This document shows, piece by piece, positions 22,001 to 33,717 of a stretch of 64,000 bases of DNA. Source of the stretch: Cynocephalus volans (taxonomy: Eukaryota; Chordata; Mammalia; Dermoptera; Cynocephalidae); the NCBI RefSeq assembly GCF_027409185.1, contig NC_084471.1, positions 10,148,035 through 10,212,034 on the forward strand, written 5' to 3'. The notes beneath the pieces were generated by a model. The model did no database searches. It was given only the letters and a program-made list of their open reading frames with translations, and had not been told where the DNA came from. Each line of letters begins with the position of its first letter. Position 1 is the stretch's first letter. Position numbers and translations under genes: made by a program.

Positions 22001-24453
22001 TTCTTACGACCCGACTGGTGCCCTGCGTCAAGCCCTTGCCCTGCGTGTGCATCTCCATGGTGGCCTCTTGCAGCCTCCCTGTCTACACCCTTGCCTCCCA
22101 AAGGCTCTTCTCCCCAGCAGTCAGAGTGACCCTTCTAAGATGCAAGTCAGATCAGGTCACTCTGCTCAGAACTACTGTTGGCACCAGCTCACTCAGTCTC
22201 AAAGCCCAAGGCTTTCCAGGACTCCATCATCTGCTCCCCTGGGCCTGCCCTCACTTCCTACTCTTCCTTCTTGCTCCTTCCACTCCAGGGACAAAGTCCT
22301 TCCTGCTCTTCCCCACCAAATCCACTCCCACCTCAGGGCCTTTGCACCTATTATCCCCCTCCCTAGCTACACTCACCCCCTTGCTTCCTTCTGGTCTCTA
22401 GTCAAGGGCCTCCTCCTCTAAGGAGCCTTCCTCCTTCACGGGAGGGTCAAGGGTTATGACTTCACATATAGTAAAATGCACAAATTTTCAGTGTAAATTT
22501 TGGTATCAATAAACCATATCTAAACATTGTCCCTGTAGTGGATTGAATTATGCACCCCCCAAACTCACTGAAGCTTGAATTTTGTCCCCCAAGTTTTACA
22601 TATTAGAAACTTAGCTTCCACTGTGACTTTTAAGAGGGTGAGAAATCCTATCATCATAATTGAAAGGTGGAGCCTTGAAGAAGTGATTGGATTGTAGGAC
22701 CGTGCAGTAGTGGATGGATTAAAAATGGTGGTCAGGGGCATCGTTCTGAGGGCTTTAAAAGAAGAGGAGAATCTGTCTTTCTCTCTCTCTGCTCCACCAT
22801 TTTCACAATGTGATACTCTGCTGTCACTGTCACCACCACCAAGGCTCTCACCAGATTGTTCCCTGGACTTTGGACTTCCCAGCCTCAGAAACTGTAATCA
22901 GTAAACTTTGTTTTTTCTATAAATCACCCAGTTCCATGTATTCTGCTATAAGCAACAGAAAGATACAGTCCCCATCATGATGTAGCAGTTCCACAGTGTG
23001 ATGGTAAGCTCAGAATCCAGCAACCATTGAGACAAGGACCATTCCCATCATACTAGAAAGTTCTCTGTGTCCCTCTCAACCCCAGCTTTTAACCTCCAAA
23101 TATCTGCCTGCAAATTAGAAGAATAAGGGAAACTTATGTGGGAATTGGAAAGATGAGTGACCCGAAGATGATTAGTTTCACCCAGTTACAATGCTCTAGC
23201 TCTGGCCTATTGATAGGCCATACTGGCAGACGGCCTTCCTAAGAGCCCTCTTGGGAACCAGTAGATCTATTTATAGTAGGAAACAATGGAAATGGCCTAG
23301 AGGTCCACTTATAGAAAAATGGTTATAAAAATATTAAGACAAGTCCTTATAACAGGATATTATGCAGCCATTAAAAAATATGTTTTTAAAGAGGTCTTAA
23401 CTGACATAGGAAAGTGCTTATGGTATAATGTTAGGATATAATATGTATAAGATATAATCTTAGTTATTAAAAGTATATAAAGGTACACACACACAAAATC
23501 GGGAAAGGAATACACTAAAATGTCTTGTCTTCAGGTTGTAGGATTATGTATTAATTTTATTTTAACATTTATATTTTTTGGTACTTTTCAACTCTTCTAC
23601 AGTGAACATTATTGCTTTTATTATCAGGTAAAGATCAATAAAATTTATCTAAAAAAAATCAGAGATCTCCCTATACTTATAACAGCTTCACCGTCAGATA
23701 CACCTCTATCCTTAAATCTGGAATGGGTAAAACATCCAGAGCTCAGAGGTTACATGCTATGTAATGTGAGTCTGGGAGCTGGAGTCATCCCCAAGGACAT
23801 GAGCAAGATTACACACAAGGGGCTCAGTTTTACCTTCCTTGTCCACACGGAAACCGAACTCATCATAGTAGAACTCCGGTTGCTCCTCTGACTCCTTCTA
23901 GAATCAAGATTAGGAAGAAAGTTAGTCATCTGTCCCCCAGTCTGGGACCAGTTTCTGAAAGACGCCACCCCCATGGCTGCCCGCTAAAATTCTACAAGCC
24001 TTCCAGACTCAGATCAAAAGGCTACTCTTCCATAAAGGTTTCTCTGGTCACCACTTAACTAGAGGGGTCACCACCTTCTCTGTATTCTCCTAGCATTTTC
24101 TTTGTTCTTCTCTGAAGTCAAAGATAATAAGATGAAGGAAAGAAACGTGTTGTATGCATTTCTGTGCCCCATAATACCGAGAGCATAGTGCCATAATACT
24201 TTTCCTCCAACCTAATGACTGACTCAACAGGCACATGGAGCTAAGATGCCATCTTTGGCAGGGACCCCATGACCCTGTGTGAACATGGTGGGGTTGGCCA
24301 CCCACTCCCTTCACACCACAAGCTGAGAGTACAGCAGGCTGATGGCTAGCTAGGCAAGCTGCGGTACCTGCATGTACTTGACCAGGATCTCCTGAGGCCA
24401 TATGCTTGGAGTCAGGGCTGAGAAGGGGCCACTGGCAGAAGGTACGTGGCTTC
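16099..24453 (-). CDS. SGSM3: Small G protein signaling modulator 3 (TBC, SH3 and RUN domains), 20 coding exons
   Basis: SGSM3 is a cytoplasmic/vesicle-linked TBC-family modulator of RAB and RAP small GTPases (family knowledge). Exons in transcription order: 24368-24453, 23834-23897, 21408-21616, 21198-21305, 20554-20697, 20069-20264, 19748-19893, 19148-19372, 18775-18829, 18524-18651, 18233-18388, 17962-18016, 17745-17794, 17431-17583, 17237-17307, 17069-17117, 16907-16992, 16587-16709, 16396-16456, 16099-16179. All are GT-AG, every phase joins, and the total is 2,246 bp. With a 7-base start (ATG-Ser-G) this gives 750 residues, against 749 in human as I recall. It begins [20 protein letters not shown] and ends [16 protein letters not shown]. 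The first coding bases must lie on an exon upstream of 24454 that I could not place. No frameshift or internal stop. Confidence 0.96.
16587..17583 (-). CDS. SGSM3: SGSM3 RUN-domain exons (17431-17583 to 16587-16709)
   Basis: The RUN domain, an all-helical module that binds small GTPases and motor proteins, starts at [20 protein letters not shown] in exon 17431-17583. It continues through 17237-17307, 17069-17117, 16907-16992 and 16587-16709 ([20 protein letters not shown]). The interval includes four introns, and phases match throughout. Confidence 0.92.
17745..18388 (-). CDS. SGSM3: SGSM3 SH3-domain exons (18233-18388, 17962-18016, 17745-17794)
   Basis: Across three exons the protein reads [20 protein letters not shown], then [20 protein letters not shown], then [16 protein letters not shown]. 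This carries SH3 hallmarks: the ALxDF start, an acidic RT loop (DDDEL), the conserved Trp before GELNG, and the final GWFPxxFV. The interval also contains two introns. Confidence 0.93.
20554..20697 (-). CDS. SGSM3: SGSM3 exon with both TBC catalytic fingers
   Basis: The 48-residue exon reads [15 protein letters not shown]...[13 protein letters not shown]. It contains the TBC arginine finger (IxxDxxRT.P; here [10 protein letters not shown]) and the glutamine finger (YxQG; here YCQG), the two residues that complete the GTPase active site in TBC GAPs. Both are present, so the domain looks catalytically competent. The TBC domain continues through exons 20069-20264 and 19748-19893. Confidence 0.93.
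21815..22440. repeat. L2-like LINE fragment in SGSM3 intron
   Basis: L2-type phrases such as AGTCAGATCAGGTCACTCTG and CACCTCAGGGCCTTTGCACC. Old and without a frame. Confidence 0.6.
22534..22967 (+). mobile_element. MaLR-type solo LTR with 5-bp target duplication
   Basis: The element starts TGTAGTGGATTG and ends AGATACA, so it has TG...CA ends. It is flanked by direct GTCCC repeats (22529-22533 and 22968-22972), as expected for an LTR insertion. Internal text (GATTGGATTGTAGG, CTATAAATCACCCAGT) resembles MLT1/MST LTRs; subfamily not assigned. It sits inside an older antisense L1 fragment (about 22450-23100). Confidence 0.8.
23270..23670 (+). mobile_element. L1 3' fragment
   Basis: Typical L1 3' text (AACAGGATATTATGCAGCCA) ending in AATAAAATTTATCTAAAAAAA. 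It lies about 160 bp from SGSM3 exon 23834-23897. Confidence 0.65.
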
Positions 24454-25770
24454 CTAAAACCAAAGACCAGGAATAGGAGAATAATCAAGAAAATGCAGAG
24501 GCAACATTCAAGTTGGAATATCCCCTCCCCCTCCAAGAGTGCCAGCATTAAAGGGACTAGACCATCTAAAGTGGGATGGGTGGGGAAGGGGGAGAATAGA
24601 AGAAAGCTCCTGGAAATTAGCAAATTTCTGAGGAAGGGGAAAGAAAGCACAGCAGCATGTTACAAAACATAACCAAACTTTATCTTCTTGCCTCTTTCTC
24701 CACCTAAGTAGGGGTGAGGATTTGCAGGCTGGAGTTGGGGGGAGAGGAAAACTGGATAGCTGAGCTGACAAGAACGTTTTAGTAACTTTCCCAGACAGCC
24801 AGAAGCCGGAGAACTTCCCTTCCATTTCTCCACCTCTCTTATCTGGATAGGTGTTTCATGAAAAACAAGCCAATTCCTAGCCCTCTGGCTCCTCAGGCCC
24901 TGCTTCTACCTGACATCGTGCTGAGAGGCAGGCAAGTCTTCTGCAGATCCGGACTTAGGAGTTTTACTATCCTATCTTAGAGCTGGAAGGCTCCTCAGGC
25001 TTCATCTGGCCCAGAAACATCTGCCCTGTTAGGAGAGAAAAGGGGAAGAAAGTCATTTTAGAGTGCCCTCTCTCCTGTAAAGGTGAGGCCTTTCCACCCA
25101 TGCTCTGATGTTGCTCTGATCTGCCCAGATGCAGCGGGGAGGGAAGTCCTGGCCACTATTCAACAAGGAAAGGAAAAAGTCACACTTTGCCCATTTTTAA
25201 ATTGGGCTTTTTAGCCTTCGTATACCCGTACCAGCCAGACACCCCAAAAATAAATAAAATAAAAATAAACTGGACTACTTGTCTTTTTTATTGTTGAGTC
25301 CTTATTTTTTAAGAGGACAAGAAATAGAGGGGGCAGGGGATCCGAAAGAAAAAGCCTCCTATTCTGAACATTTTCTTACTTTGAGAAGCTACAAAATTGA
25401 CATTTTGAAAAGCTTTGTTTACCAAAGGGGAGTGTCCACTCACTTCCCATTTTATTAAGGAGAAGAATCATACATACAGACTTCCAGATGCCCCATACTC
25501 AGGTAATGTTTCTTGAAAAAGAAAAAACTCAGCCACCATCAAAACCTCTATGAAAAGGCTTCCCTGAGCCAGAATCTGAGGAGTCATCTAGACAGAACAC
25601 AGCTCAGCTTTTGAGTTAATGCGTCCACTCTCCCTCCACTGACATCTCCCACTCCTGCAGCCTGCTCTACCACATCGTCACTAGCCTGACAGCTGGGAAA
25701 CTCCTACAAATTGCCATTAAATTTAAATCTCTATTACTGTTTAAATCCCTGTCTCCTCCCTTTTTCTGTC
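24454..25770. other. SGSM3 5' intron sequence with no clear feature
   Basis: Unique-looking sequence upstream of the first located coding exon. I found neither the missing start exon nor an identifiable repeat here, apart from low-complexity A/T stretches near 25240-25330. Confidence 0.4.
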
Positions 25771-25779
25771 ATCTAAAAA

Positions 25780-26670
25780 AAAGAGGACTCAATAATGAGA
25801 AGACAAATAGCTCAATTAAAAAATGGGCAAAAGATCTGAATATACATTTCTCCAAAGAAGAGATGTAAATGGCCAATAAGCAGGTAAATAGATGCTCAAC
25901 ATCACCAGCCATCAGAGAAATGCAAATCAAAACCACAATGAGACACCACGTCACACCCACTAGGATGGCTATAATCCAAAAGACAGACAGTGATGAGTGT
26001 TGGCGAGGCTGTGGAGAAACTGGAGTCCTCACACATTGCTGGTGGGAATGTAAAATGGTGCAGCTGCTGTGGACAAAAGTTTGCAGTTCCTCGAAAGGTT
26101 AAACACAGAATTACCATATGACCCAGCAATTCCACTCCTAGGTATATATCCAAAAGAAATGCAAACATATCTCCACACAAAAACTTGTACATGAATGTTC
26201 ACAGCAGCATTATTCATTATAGCCAAAAGTAAAAACTGTTCAAATGTCCATCAAGTGATGAATGGATATATAAAATATATGGAATATCCATAGAATAAAA
26301 TACTATTCAGCCATAAAAAGGAAGGAAGTACTGACACATGCTACAACATGGATGAACCTAGAAAACATTATGCTAAATGAAAGCCAGACAAAAAAGGATG
26401 AATATTATATGAATCCATTTAAATGAAATGTCCAAAAGAGCAAATACATACAGGCAGAAAGTAGATTAGCAGTTGCCAGGGGCTGGAAAGAGGGGAATGG
26501 AGAGTGACTGCTAACAGGGTTTCTATTTGAGATGACAAAAATGTTCTAGAATTAGATAGTGGTGACAGCTGCATAACATGGTGAATATACTAAAACCACT
26601 AAATTATACACTTTAAAAATGGTGAGTTTTATGGCACATGAATTATATTCTCAATTTTAAAAAAATAAGA
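25780..26670 (+). mobile_element. L1M 3' end, sense
   Basis: Contains the well-known L1 3' phrases AAAAAATGGGCAAAAGATCT, GACCCAGCAATTCCACTCCT, ATTCAGCCATAAAAAGGAAG and TAGATTAGCAGTTGCCAGGG, and ends in an A-rich tail near 26670. About 890 bp, diverged. Confidence 0.88.
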
Positions 26671-28030
26671 AAAAGCCATCAACTGAGCAGGTATTCTCTC
26701 ACTTTCTATCTTCCTATTTCCAACCTCCTACCCCATTAAAACTGGAAAGAATCTATTATTACCCGCTTGAGTTTCAACAGAGATGCAGCATTTTTTTTTT
26801 GGTGTTAGCTTTCTGTCTTTTACTGAATAATAAGCCTTTTACTTGTAACCATGGATTGAAAGACTCTGACTCCATGGTATAAACATTAGGTAACAGTAAG
26901 AAGGTGTGTTTGAAAGATTTTAGGACAAGTTGTCTTCTAGTTTCTGAAATCATGCTTTCCTAGACCCAGCCCTGAAGAAAAGCCTACTTTTGCCATTTTT
27001 CAGGCGACAGGAGTCAGCAGTGACCACTGTTGTTCTGGTCCACAGCAGCCCTCTTCTGTGCTATCTTATCTGTCACAGAATTCTGGTGTTAGAGATTATG
27101 GGTAAGTGAGAATGATTAGGTGAGTGAGAAAGAAGCAAAAAAGAGGAAAATCAAACAACCATTCAAGGGCACTATGAGAAACATGGCCTTTTACTCAAGC
27201 ATATGTTGAAAAATAAGCACATATAAAAATCCCAGTTCTCTCAAAAGACAAATTTGGAGGCAGGAGTCATCTTGTAGCTCTAAGGGCAGCTCAACTGGGT
27301 CACCACCCTCTACTTCTGTCCTAGACACACTGACTATGCGAAGTTCGGGCTAACGGCTAGAGGAGAGAACTCCAACCATCACTGCGTATTTGGTACCAGC
27401 TGGGAGAGCCACGCCCTCCTGCTTCCAGATGGGCCAGCAGAAGCTGCTTCCCTAACAAGTCACCTGTCCTAGGTTGGTTTGTTCCATGTGAAGATAATAA
27501 TGTCATGTTAATGTCTTTGTGGGGCCTGGTTTGACTCAGAATCTGAGCTGGATGGAGCATACATATTTTTATGTTAAAACGACTGAGCTAGAAGTTTTAA
27601 AAATCATGTCATGTCACCATTCAATCTTCACAACACATTTTGAAGTAGATATCATCTCTGTTCCTTACACGAAAGAAAATAAGCCTAGAAGAGACTGATG
27701 TATATAGCTTTTGGACTCCAAAACCTGTGCTGTGCCACACCCCCATGCAGCCTCACCCAGTGAAATATGCACACATGCCACCAGCTAGACAGTGCTGGGA
27801 AAATAATCCCTGTAGAGCTCAGGAGAAAGACTTTTTGTCACCGACGACCCCAGAGGTAGTGATTTGATTGTTCTTCTGGAAGGGCAAAGTAAAAGTGTGA
27901 AGGAAGAAAGCAGGCTGTTTGTACTGGAGGCAATGAGCTACATCTGGCTGTGGAGGACTGAAGGGGCTGGGAAGACGATTCCCAATAAGCAGCTTCCTTT
28001 CCTGACCTTAGCTCGCCCCCCACTCCTTCC
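26671..28030. other. Intron stretch with only a MIR-like remnant
   Basis: No gene recognised. A MIR-like piece occurs at about 27600-27750 (CACAACACATTTTGAAGTAG). The rest is unassigned. Confidence 0.35.
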
Positions 28031-28640
28031 TTCATTCAACAAACAATGACTGAGCTCCACCTTAGAGGAGCTCTAAGGACTGGGGTGTAATAATGAGGGG
28101 GAAAAAAGTCCCAGCTGTTACATTACAGTAGAGAATCAGACAATACACACAAAAACGGTTGGTGATAATTACAAAACCATGAGAAAAATGAAGCCAGGTA
28201 AAGGTATGAAGTATCAGAAGAGACACTATTGATATGAACTGGTCTGGACTAGCTCTTTGAGGATAAGGTGATGTCCATGCAAAGACCAAAATGAAGTGAT
28301 GGATCAAGTCATGTGGGTATCTGATAAAGGGGATCCAAGGAGAAGCAGCAGAAGGGCAGCCTGTAGAATGGAGGGGCTGGGGCTGGGGCTAGGGCAGGAT
28401 TTGAGGAGGAAAGAGGGGAGGAAACAGCCAGAACAGTGGGAGAAGCAGCAAGTGGCCGTGGGGCCTCACAGTGCGGTAGGGACTTTGGACTTCATTCTCA
28501 GTGAGCTGGGAAATTAAGGGTGGGTTCTGAGCAGCCCCGCACCTGAACCTGACTTAGGTTTGACAAGCTCTCACTGGCTGCCTGTGGAGAAGACTGTAGG
28601 GCAGGAGGCAGTGGACAGTGGAGGCTCTTGTACTAGTCAG
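28030..28640. repeat. L2-like fragment
   Basis: L2-type text: TTCATTCAACAAACAATGAC, then CTCTAAGGACTGGGG, then AGAATCAGACAATACACAC. Confidence 0.5.
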
Positions 28641-28763
28641 GTTGAAAGATGTTGGCTTTGCTAAACTGGGAACACTGAGCAATGATCAGATTCTGAATAT
28701 ATTTTAAAGAGTCTGCAAGACTCACATCTGTAATTTTTTTCCTGCATATATATATATATATGT

Positions 28764-29045
28764 ATGCCACTTCTCCTCGGTGCTCCCCTAGAGTCTCCCA
28801 CAAGTTCCCAGCAGGAGCCGGATGTGATATTGCTAAGCTGGGCAGGCAGGTTTTTCCTGCCTCTGGTCACTATGGAAACCTTCCTGAAAGCAGCCATCTG
28901 GGAGTTGGCAGAAGCAGCCCAAGAAGTTAGCTACGTCACCATGGCTGCCCTCCTGCTGTCACAGGGGTATCAACAGGCAGAAACTTTTGAACAGGATCAG
29001 TACAGGTACCTTCGAGGTGCTCTAGAAGGAATTTTTAAAAGTTGA
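28764..29045 (+). other. Unassigned 93-codon open frame
   Basis: An ORF that I do not recognise, with a fairly protein-like composition: METFLKAAIWELAEAAQEVS, then MAALLLSQGYQQAETFEQDQ. It lies on the strand opposite SGSM3, deep in its 5' intron. No promoter, splice context or poly(A) signal was seen. It could be a worn gene fragment, a repeat-encoded peptide or chance. Confidence 0.2.
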
Positions 29046-29383
29046 ATGTACATACTCAAAGGTGCCAGTGCCTCCAGTATATTTCTTCCTAGTTTGCCAA
29101 TCCTACAATTTATAGTAGTAAGACAAATTTTGTTCACAAAACAAAGATCAGATGTATCCATATGGGTTAAAATGTATATGGGGGGGCAGAAACTGTTCTG
29201 TCCATTTCCTGTGACCTCTTGATATAGATCAAAAGAATAGAGCCCTTCATCCACTTGACCTGTTATCTTGTCCTGTCTCCTATTTTTCTTGACAATACAC
29301 CAGGGTTGCTACTACAATATAAGTGGTTTTCTGCAGATATTTGCCAGGGAACATGAAAACTATAAGCAGAACAAGAGAAAATC

Positions 29384-29465
29384 TGAGGGTACTTCAAAAA
29401 GTTTGTGAAAAAACAGAATTGAAAGATAATATAATCTTGCCATGAACTTTTTGAAGTACCCTCAT
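29384..29465. mobile_element. Mariner-like MITE, about 80 bp palindrome
   Basis: Terminal inverted repeats GAGGGTACTTCAAAAAGTT and AACTTTTTGAAGTACCCTC flank a short AT-rich centre (GATAATATAATCTT). This is the structure of a non-autonomous mariner. A second copy lies at 35938-36202. Confidence 0.8.
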
Positions 29466-29789
29466 ACATCTATTTTAAGAGGCCTCTGAGATCCTGAAGA
29501 CTACTTTTTCTCTGTGAGGAGACAAGAGGACACTGGAAGCTATCGATAAGAACTAACCCAGAGAGGGAACTGCAAATCTGGAGTCCGAGAGGCTGAAGTA
29601 ATAGATTAATGTGGCTACTACAGACGCTAAAAAAAAGTAAAATCAGATTATAAACGCTCAACGGAATATGAACTTATTTTTGAAAATGAATGAAAAAATA
29701 TACGGATGCTTTTTTCAAGGTAAGGGTACACAAACCCTGGTTTCTTCCTCATTTTTCTCCTTGGCTTCGATTCTTCAACACATCTCTAA

Positions 29790-30270
29790 AAGGCATGTGG
29801 GCCCCATCCTCTGCCCCTTGCTCTTCTCCCTCCAGTCTCTTCCTGGGCAATCCCATCCCTGCCACGGCCTCCACAACCACCTGCTGACTCCTGCCTCTAG
29901 TGACACTTTTCCAGACTCCTATTTCCAGCTGCTTCCATCTGCCAAAGTTATCTTTTTTAAATGCAAATCGAATCCCAGCAGCTCCTGCTTAACTCTTCCA
30001 ACAACTCACCACCATCCCAGAATAAGGGCCACATTCTCTAACACTACGAGGTTCTACATGGCCTGGTGCCTGCCCACCTCCCTGAACTCCTCTCACCACT
30101 CCTACATCCACCTTACACTCCAGTCATGTGGGCCCACTTACATCAGCTGCCCAAATGCACTGTACTCTGTCTCCACTCCTTTGTCTCCAATGGTCTTCTC
30201 ATCTGCCAGATAAGACTCCTTTTATACTTTAACTCAACTCAAATGACACCTCAGCATAGAAAAGAAGCCT
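29790..30270. repeat. L2-like fragment
   Basis: Text resembling the L2 3' region (CTTTTTTAAATGCAAATCGA; AACACTACGAGGTTCTACATGGCCTGG). The reading frame across it is not a gene. Confidence 0.5.
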
Positions 30271-30272
30271 TC

Positions 30273-30772
30273 TGTGGTAGCCAGCCTCCAAGATGGTCCC
30301 AAATGATTCCACCTTCTGATATTCAGGTCCACTCCACACCAAATCACAGCAAATCTCTGTGTCCAAAAGAATACTGCAGCAGTGACTGTATATAACTTCC
30401 AAGGATAGACCATAAACAGCATGGCAACTTCCACACTGGTCTCTTTTATCAGTTGCCCCAGGGGAAGTCAGCTGACGTGTCATGAGCACACACAAGGAGC
30501 CCCATGGACAGGCAACAACTTGCCAGCCACATGAGTAAGCCAACCTGGAAGCAGACCTTGTAGCCATGAACCCTGAGAAGACTTTAGCCCTGGCCAACAT
30601 CTGACTGCAGTGTCATGAGAGAACCTCTTCTCTCATGAAGCGGAATCTCCGAACCGAGATGCTCCTGAATTCCTGACCCACAGAAACCATGAGAGATAAT
30701 AAATGATTATTGTTGCTTTAAGCCACTAAGTTTGGGGGTGATATGCTACATACCAATGGATAACAAATATAT
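30273..30772 (+). mobile_element. MaLR/ERVL-type solo LTR
   Basis: The 3' end has the usual motif AGATAATAAATGATTATTGT followed by TTTAAGCCACTAAGTTTGGG. The 5' side begins TGTGGTAGCCAGCCTCCAAG. Same broad family as the LTR at 49845-50705; subfamily not assigned. Confidence 0.65.
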
Positions 30773-31142
30773 CTTCATGACACTTCCCCGCCTTTAGCTA
30801 AGATAGCTCTCTTTGCTCCTATAAAAACCCTGTGAATAAGTCAATCACTGCACTTAATTTATAGTATTTTTTTTTCCAGTTGATCCCTGCTAGCTACATC
30901 TTGTTTATCTTGGCATCTTTGGCACCTGGCACAATGCCTGGCACTCTGGAATCTCTCAATAATCATTTGTTAGGTGAATTAGACAAATGAATGAATACAT
31001 AAATAGAAATTGAGAAAAAATAAAAATTAAAAGTCACATTTCATACCACAGTAATATATCACTAGTGTTTTATTTACTCCATATTCTCCCTTCTTCTGGG
31101 ATTGTGGAAAATGGCAACCTCCCCCCAGCAACTGCCACACAA

Positions 31143-31244
31143 TTTTTTTTTTTTTTTTTTTGGTGGCTGGCCGGTATGGGGATCTGAACCCTTGACCTTG
31201 GTGTTACAAGGCAGCACTCTAACCAACTGATCTAACTGGCCAGC
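31143..31244 (-). mobile_element. tRNA-Ile-like SINE monomer (CYN type)
   Basis: The - strand reads GGCCAGTTAGATCAGTTGGT, a tRNA-Ile-like 5' half with pol III box A, then box B GGGTTCAGATCC, then a poly(A) tail (T-run on + at 31143-31162). Not a tRNA gene: it has a tail and a degraded stem. Confidence 0.85.
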
Positions 31245-31734
31245 CACAGTCCCCCGCCTCGCTCCCCAACCTTTAAAACTGCTTCTTCCACCTGCCCTTT
31301 CCAACTACACAGTTCTGGGGAAGTTGTTTATGTTTATATGACTTCATCTCCCAGAGCTTAGCTGACTGGTTCTGTGTGAGCACAGACTAAGCTGGGCCAG
31401 TCCTAACACTAAACAGCCACTGCCACAAGTAATCAGACTGGGGGTGATCATCTCACCCAAATGGCCTAATGAGTCCCTTCTTCGAGGTTTTAAATTTGAG
31501 ACCTAGACAGCCGAGGAGATCTGTCCCCATCAGTGATGGAAGCATGCATATATACAGACACACACATGAACATATGTATGTCTGTATCAATTACATTGTA
31601 TATGTGTGTATATATATAATAATAAAATACTCAGTGCTGGTAAAAAATTTTTGTGGTAAAAAAATTGTTCATTCATTAATTGCTGTAAATTGGTACATCT
31701 CCTTGGGAATGGAGTATCTATAAGTATTTTCCAC

Positions 31735-32370
31735 CCTTCGATCCAGTAACTATTCTCCTGGAAACTTACTTAGAGAAATAATTCAATAGAAGCAAAAAGT
31801 ACATGCATGAGAAGGTTTACTTCAGCAATCTCTATATCGCAAAACTTTGCAAGTACTTTAATGTCAAACGTTAGGGGAGTTAATCAAATGTTGGTATACT
31901 GATGCAATAAAATGTGATTCAATTAATCTGTATTCCAACCATGGACTTCTATGTCTGGCCAAGATGGAGTTAGAGAGACTAGATTTACCTTCCCAACAAC
32001 TGGAAAACTGGAAAATTACATGAACAATGGTTTTCTGACATTGAACAAGATGCAGTCCAAGGCAGCAAACACCAAGAGAGGTCAAGCAAATGAGGTGAGC
32101 CCTATGAGTGCATCGGTTACTGCATGGGGAGTTTCCAGGCTGCAGTGGTGGGCTGAGGAGATAGAGTTGAGTGTTTGAGGAGGCCAAGGCAGCTTGAATT
32201 TGTAGAGCAGAAATCTGGAGAGGAGAGACCTGCACAGACAAAGAGCTCCACAGATCTGCAGAGGTACCTCCACACCTTCATCTGGAAACTGACTGGCGCA
32301 CGTTTGTGAGAAAACTACCCAAGGTTGGGAAAAGAAGCACCTGAAAGGAACATGAGGAATAATCCTTGAA
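31735..32370 (+). mobile_element. L1 fragments, including 5'-UTR-like sequence
   Basis: About 31735-31940 is L1 3'-like text. About 31945-32370 (TGTCTGGCCAAGATGGAGTT ... GAGCTCCACAGATCTGC) resembles an L1 5' leader. Boundaries uncertain. Confidence 0.4.
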
Positions 32371-32379
32371 GCTTACCCA

Positions 32380-32870
32380 ACTTGGTCATGGTGATGTATT
32401 ATCCTGTTATATATTGTGGAATTCAATTTGCTAAATTTTTATTAGAATTTTTGCATCTATGTTTATGAAGGACATTTGATGTGTAGTTGACTTTTCTTGT
32501 AATGCATTTTTCTGGATTTGCTATCAGGATAATGTTTGCTTTAGAATGAGTCAGGAATTGTTCCCTTCTCTTCAATTTTTGGGAAGAATTTCTGTAGAAT
32601 TAGCATTATGTCTTTCTTAAATGTTGAGTAGAAATTACCAATGAAGCCTTCTGTAACTAGAGTTTTCTCTCTCTTTTGGGTGGCTTGTCAGTACAGGGAT
32701 CCAAACCCTTGACCTTGTGCCTGGAGTTTTCTTTGCGGAAAGCCTTCTAACTACAGATTTAATTTCATTAATAGAGACAGGGCTATTCAGATTACCTATT
32801 TCTTCTTGACTGAACTTTGGTAGTTTGCATATTTTCAAGGAATTTGCTTACTATTTAAGTTACTAAATTT
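32380..32870 (-). mobile_element. L1 ORF2 fragment, antisense, carrying a SINE scrap
   Basis: The - strand carries L1 ORF2 text (TAATGCTAATTCTACAGAAATTC read in reverse). A piece of antisense tRNA-Ile SINE (GGTGGCTTGTCAGTACAGGG, 32680-32720) interrupts it. It faces a sense L1 immediately to the right. Confidence 0.7.
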
Positions 32871-33717
32871 ATTGGTGAATTTAACCCAAAGTATACAGAA
32901 GAAGGATAACAAAAAATAATAAAGATAGTACTACAAATCAAAATAATATCAGGAAAACAAAAAAAGAGAAAAATCAATGAAACCCAAACCTGCTCCTTTG
33001 AGATCAACAAAATCAATAAATCTCTGATCAGACTGATCAGGAAAGAGAGAAGACACAAATTACCAATATCAGGAATGAAAAGTATCACAACAGATCCCAG
33101 AGGCATTAAAAGGACAAGAGAATATTATGAACTTTGTGCCAATAAATTCCACAATACAGAAAAAGAACAATACCATCACGACCAAGTAGGACTTATCTTG
33201 GGAATGCAAGACTGGTTCAGTATTTAAAGATGAATCAATGCAACTGAGCATGTCAACAAGATGAAAAACCATATGATTATCTCAAAAGATGCAGAAAAAG
33301 CATTTGACAAAATTCAACATCCATTCATGATTTAAAAATTCTCAGTAAACTAGAAATAGAAGGAAACATCCTTACCCTAACAAAGTGCATCTATGAAAAT
33401 CCTACAATTAACCTCATACTTAATGATGAAAGACTGGTTTCCCCCAAAGACTGGGAATAAGGCAAGTATTCAATATAATTCCAATCAAAATCACAGTAGG
33501 ATTTTTTGGAGAGATTGACAAGTGATTCTAAAATTTAAATGGATGGGCAAAGGAATCAGAATTACTCAAAACAATTTTGAAAAAGCAGAAAGTTAGAGGA
33601 TTCAAACTACATGATTTCAATAAAGTACAGTGTGGCACTGGCAAAAGGACAGACATAGAAAAAAACACAACAGAATAGGTAATCCAAAAATAGACTGATA
33701 CATATGGCCAATCAATG

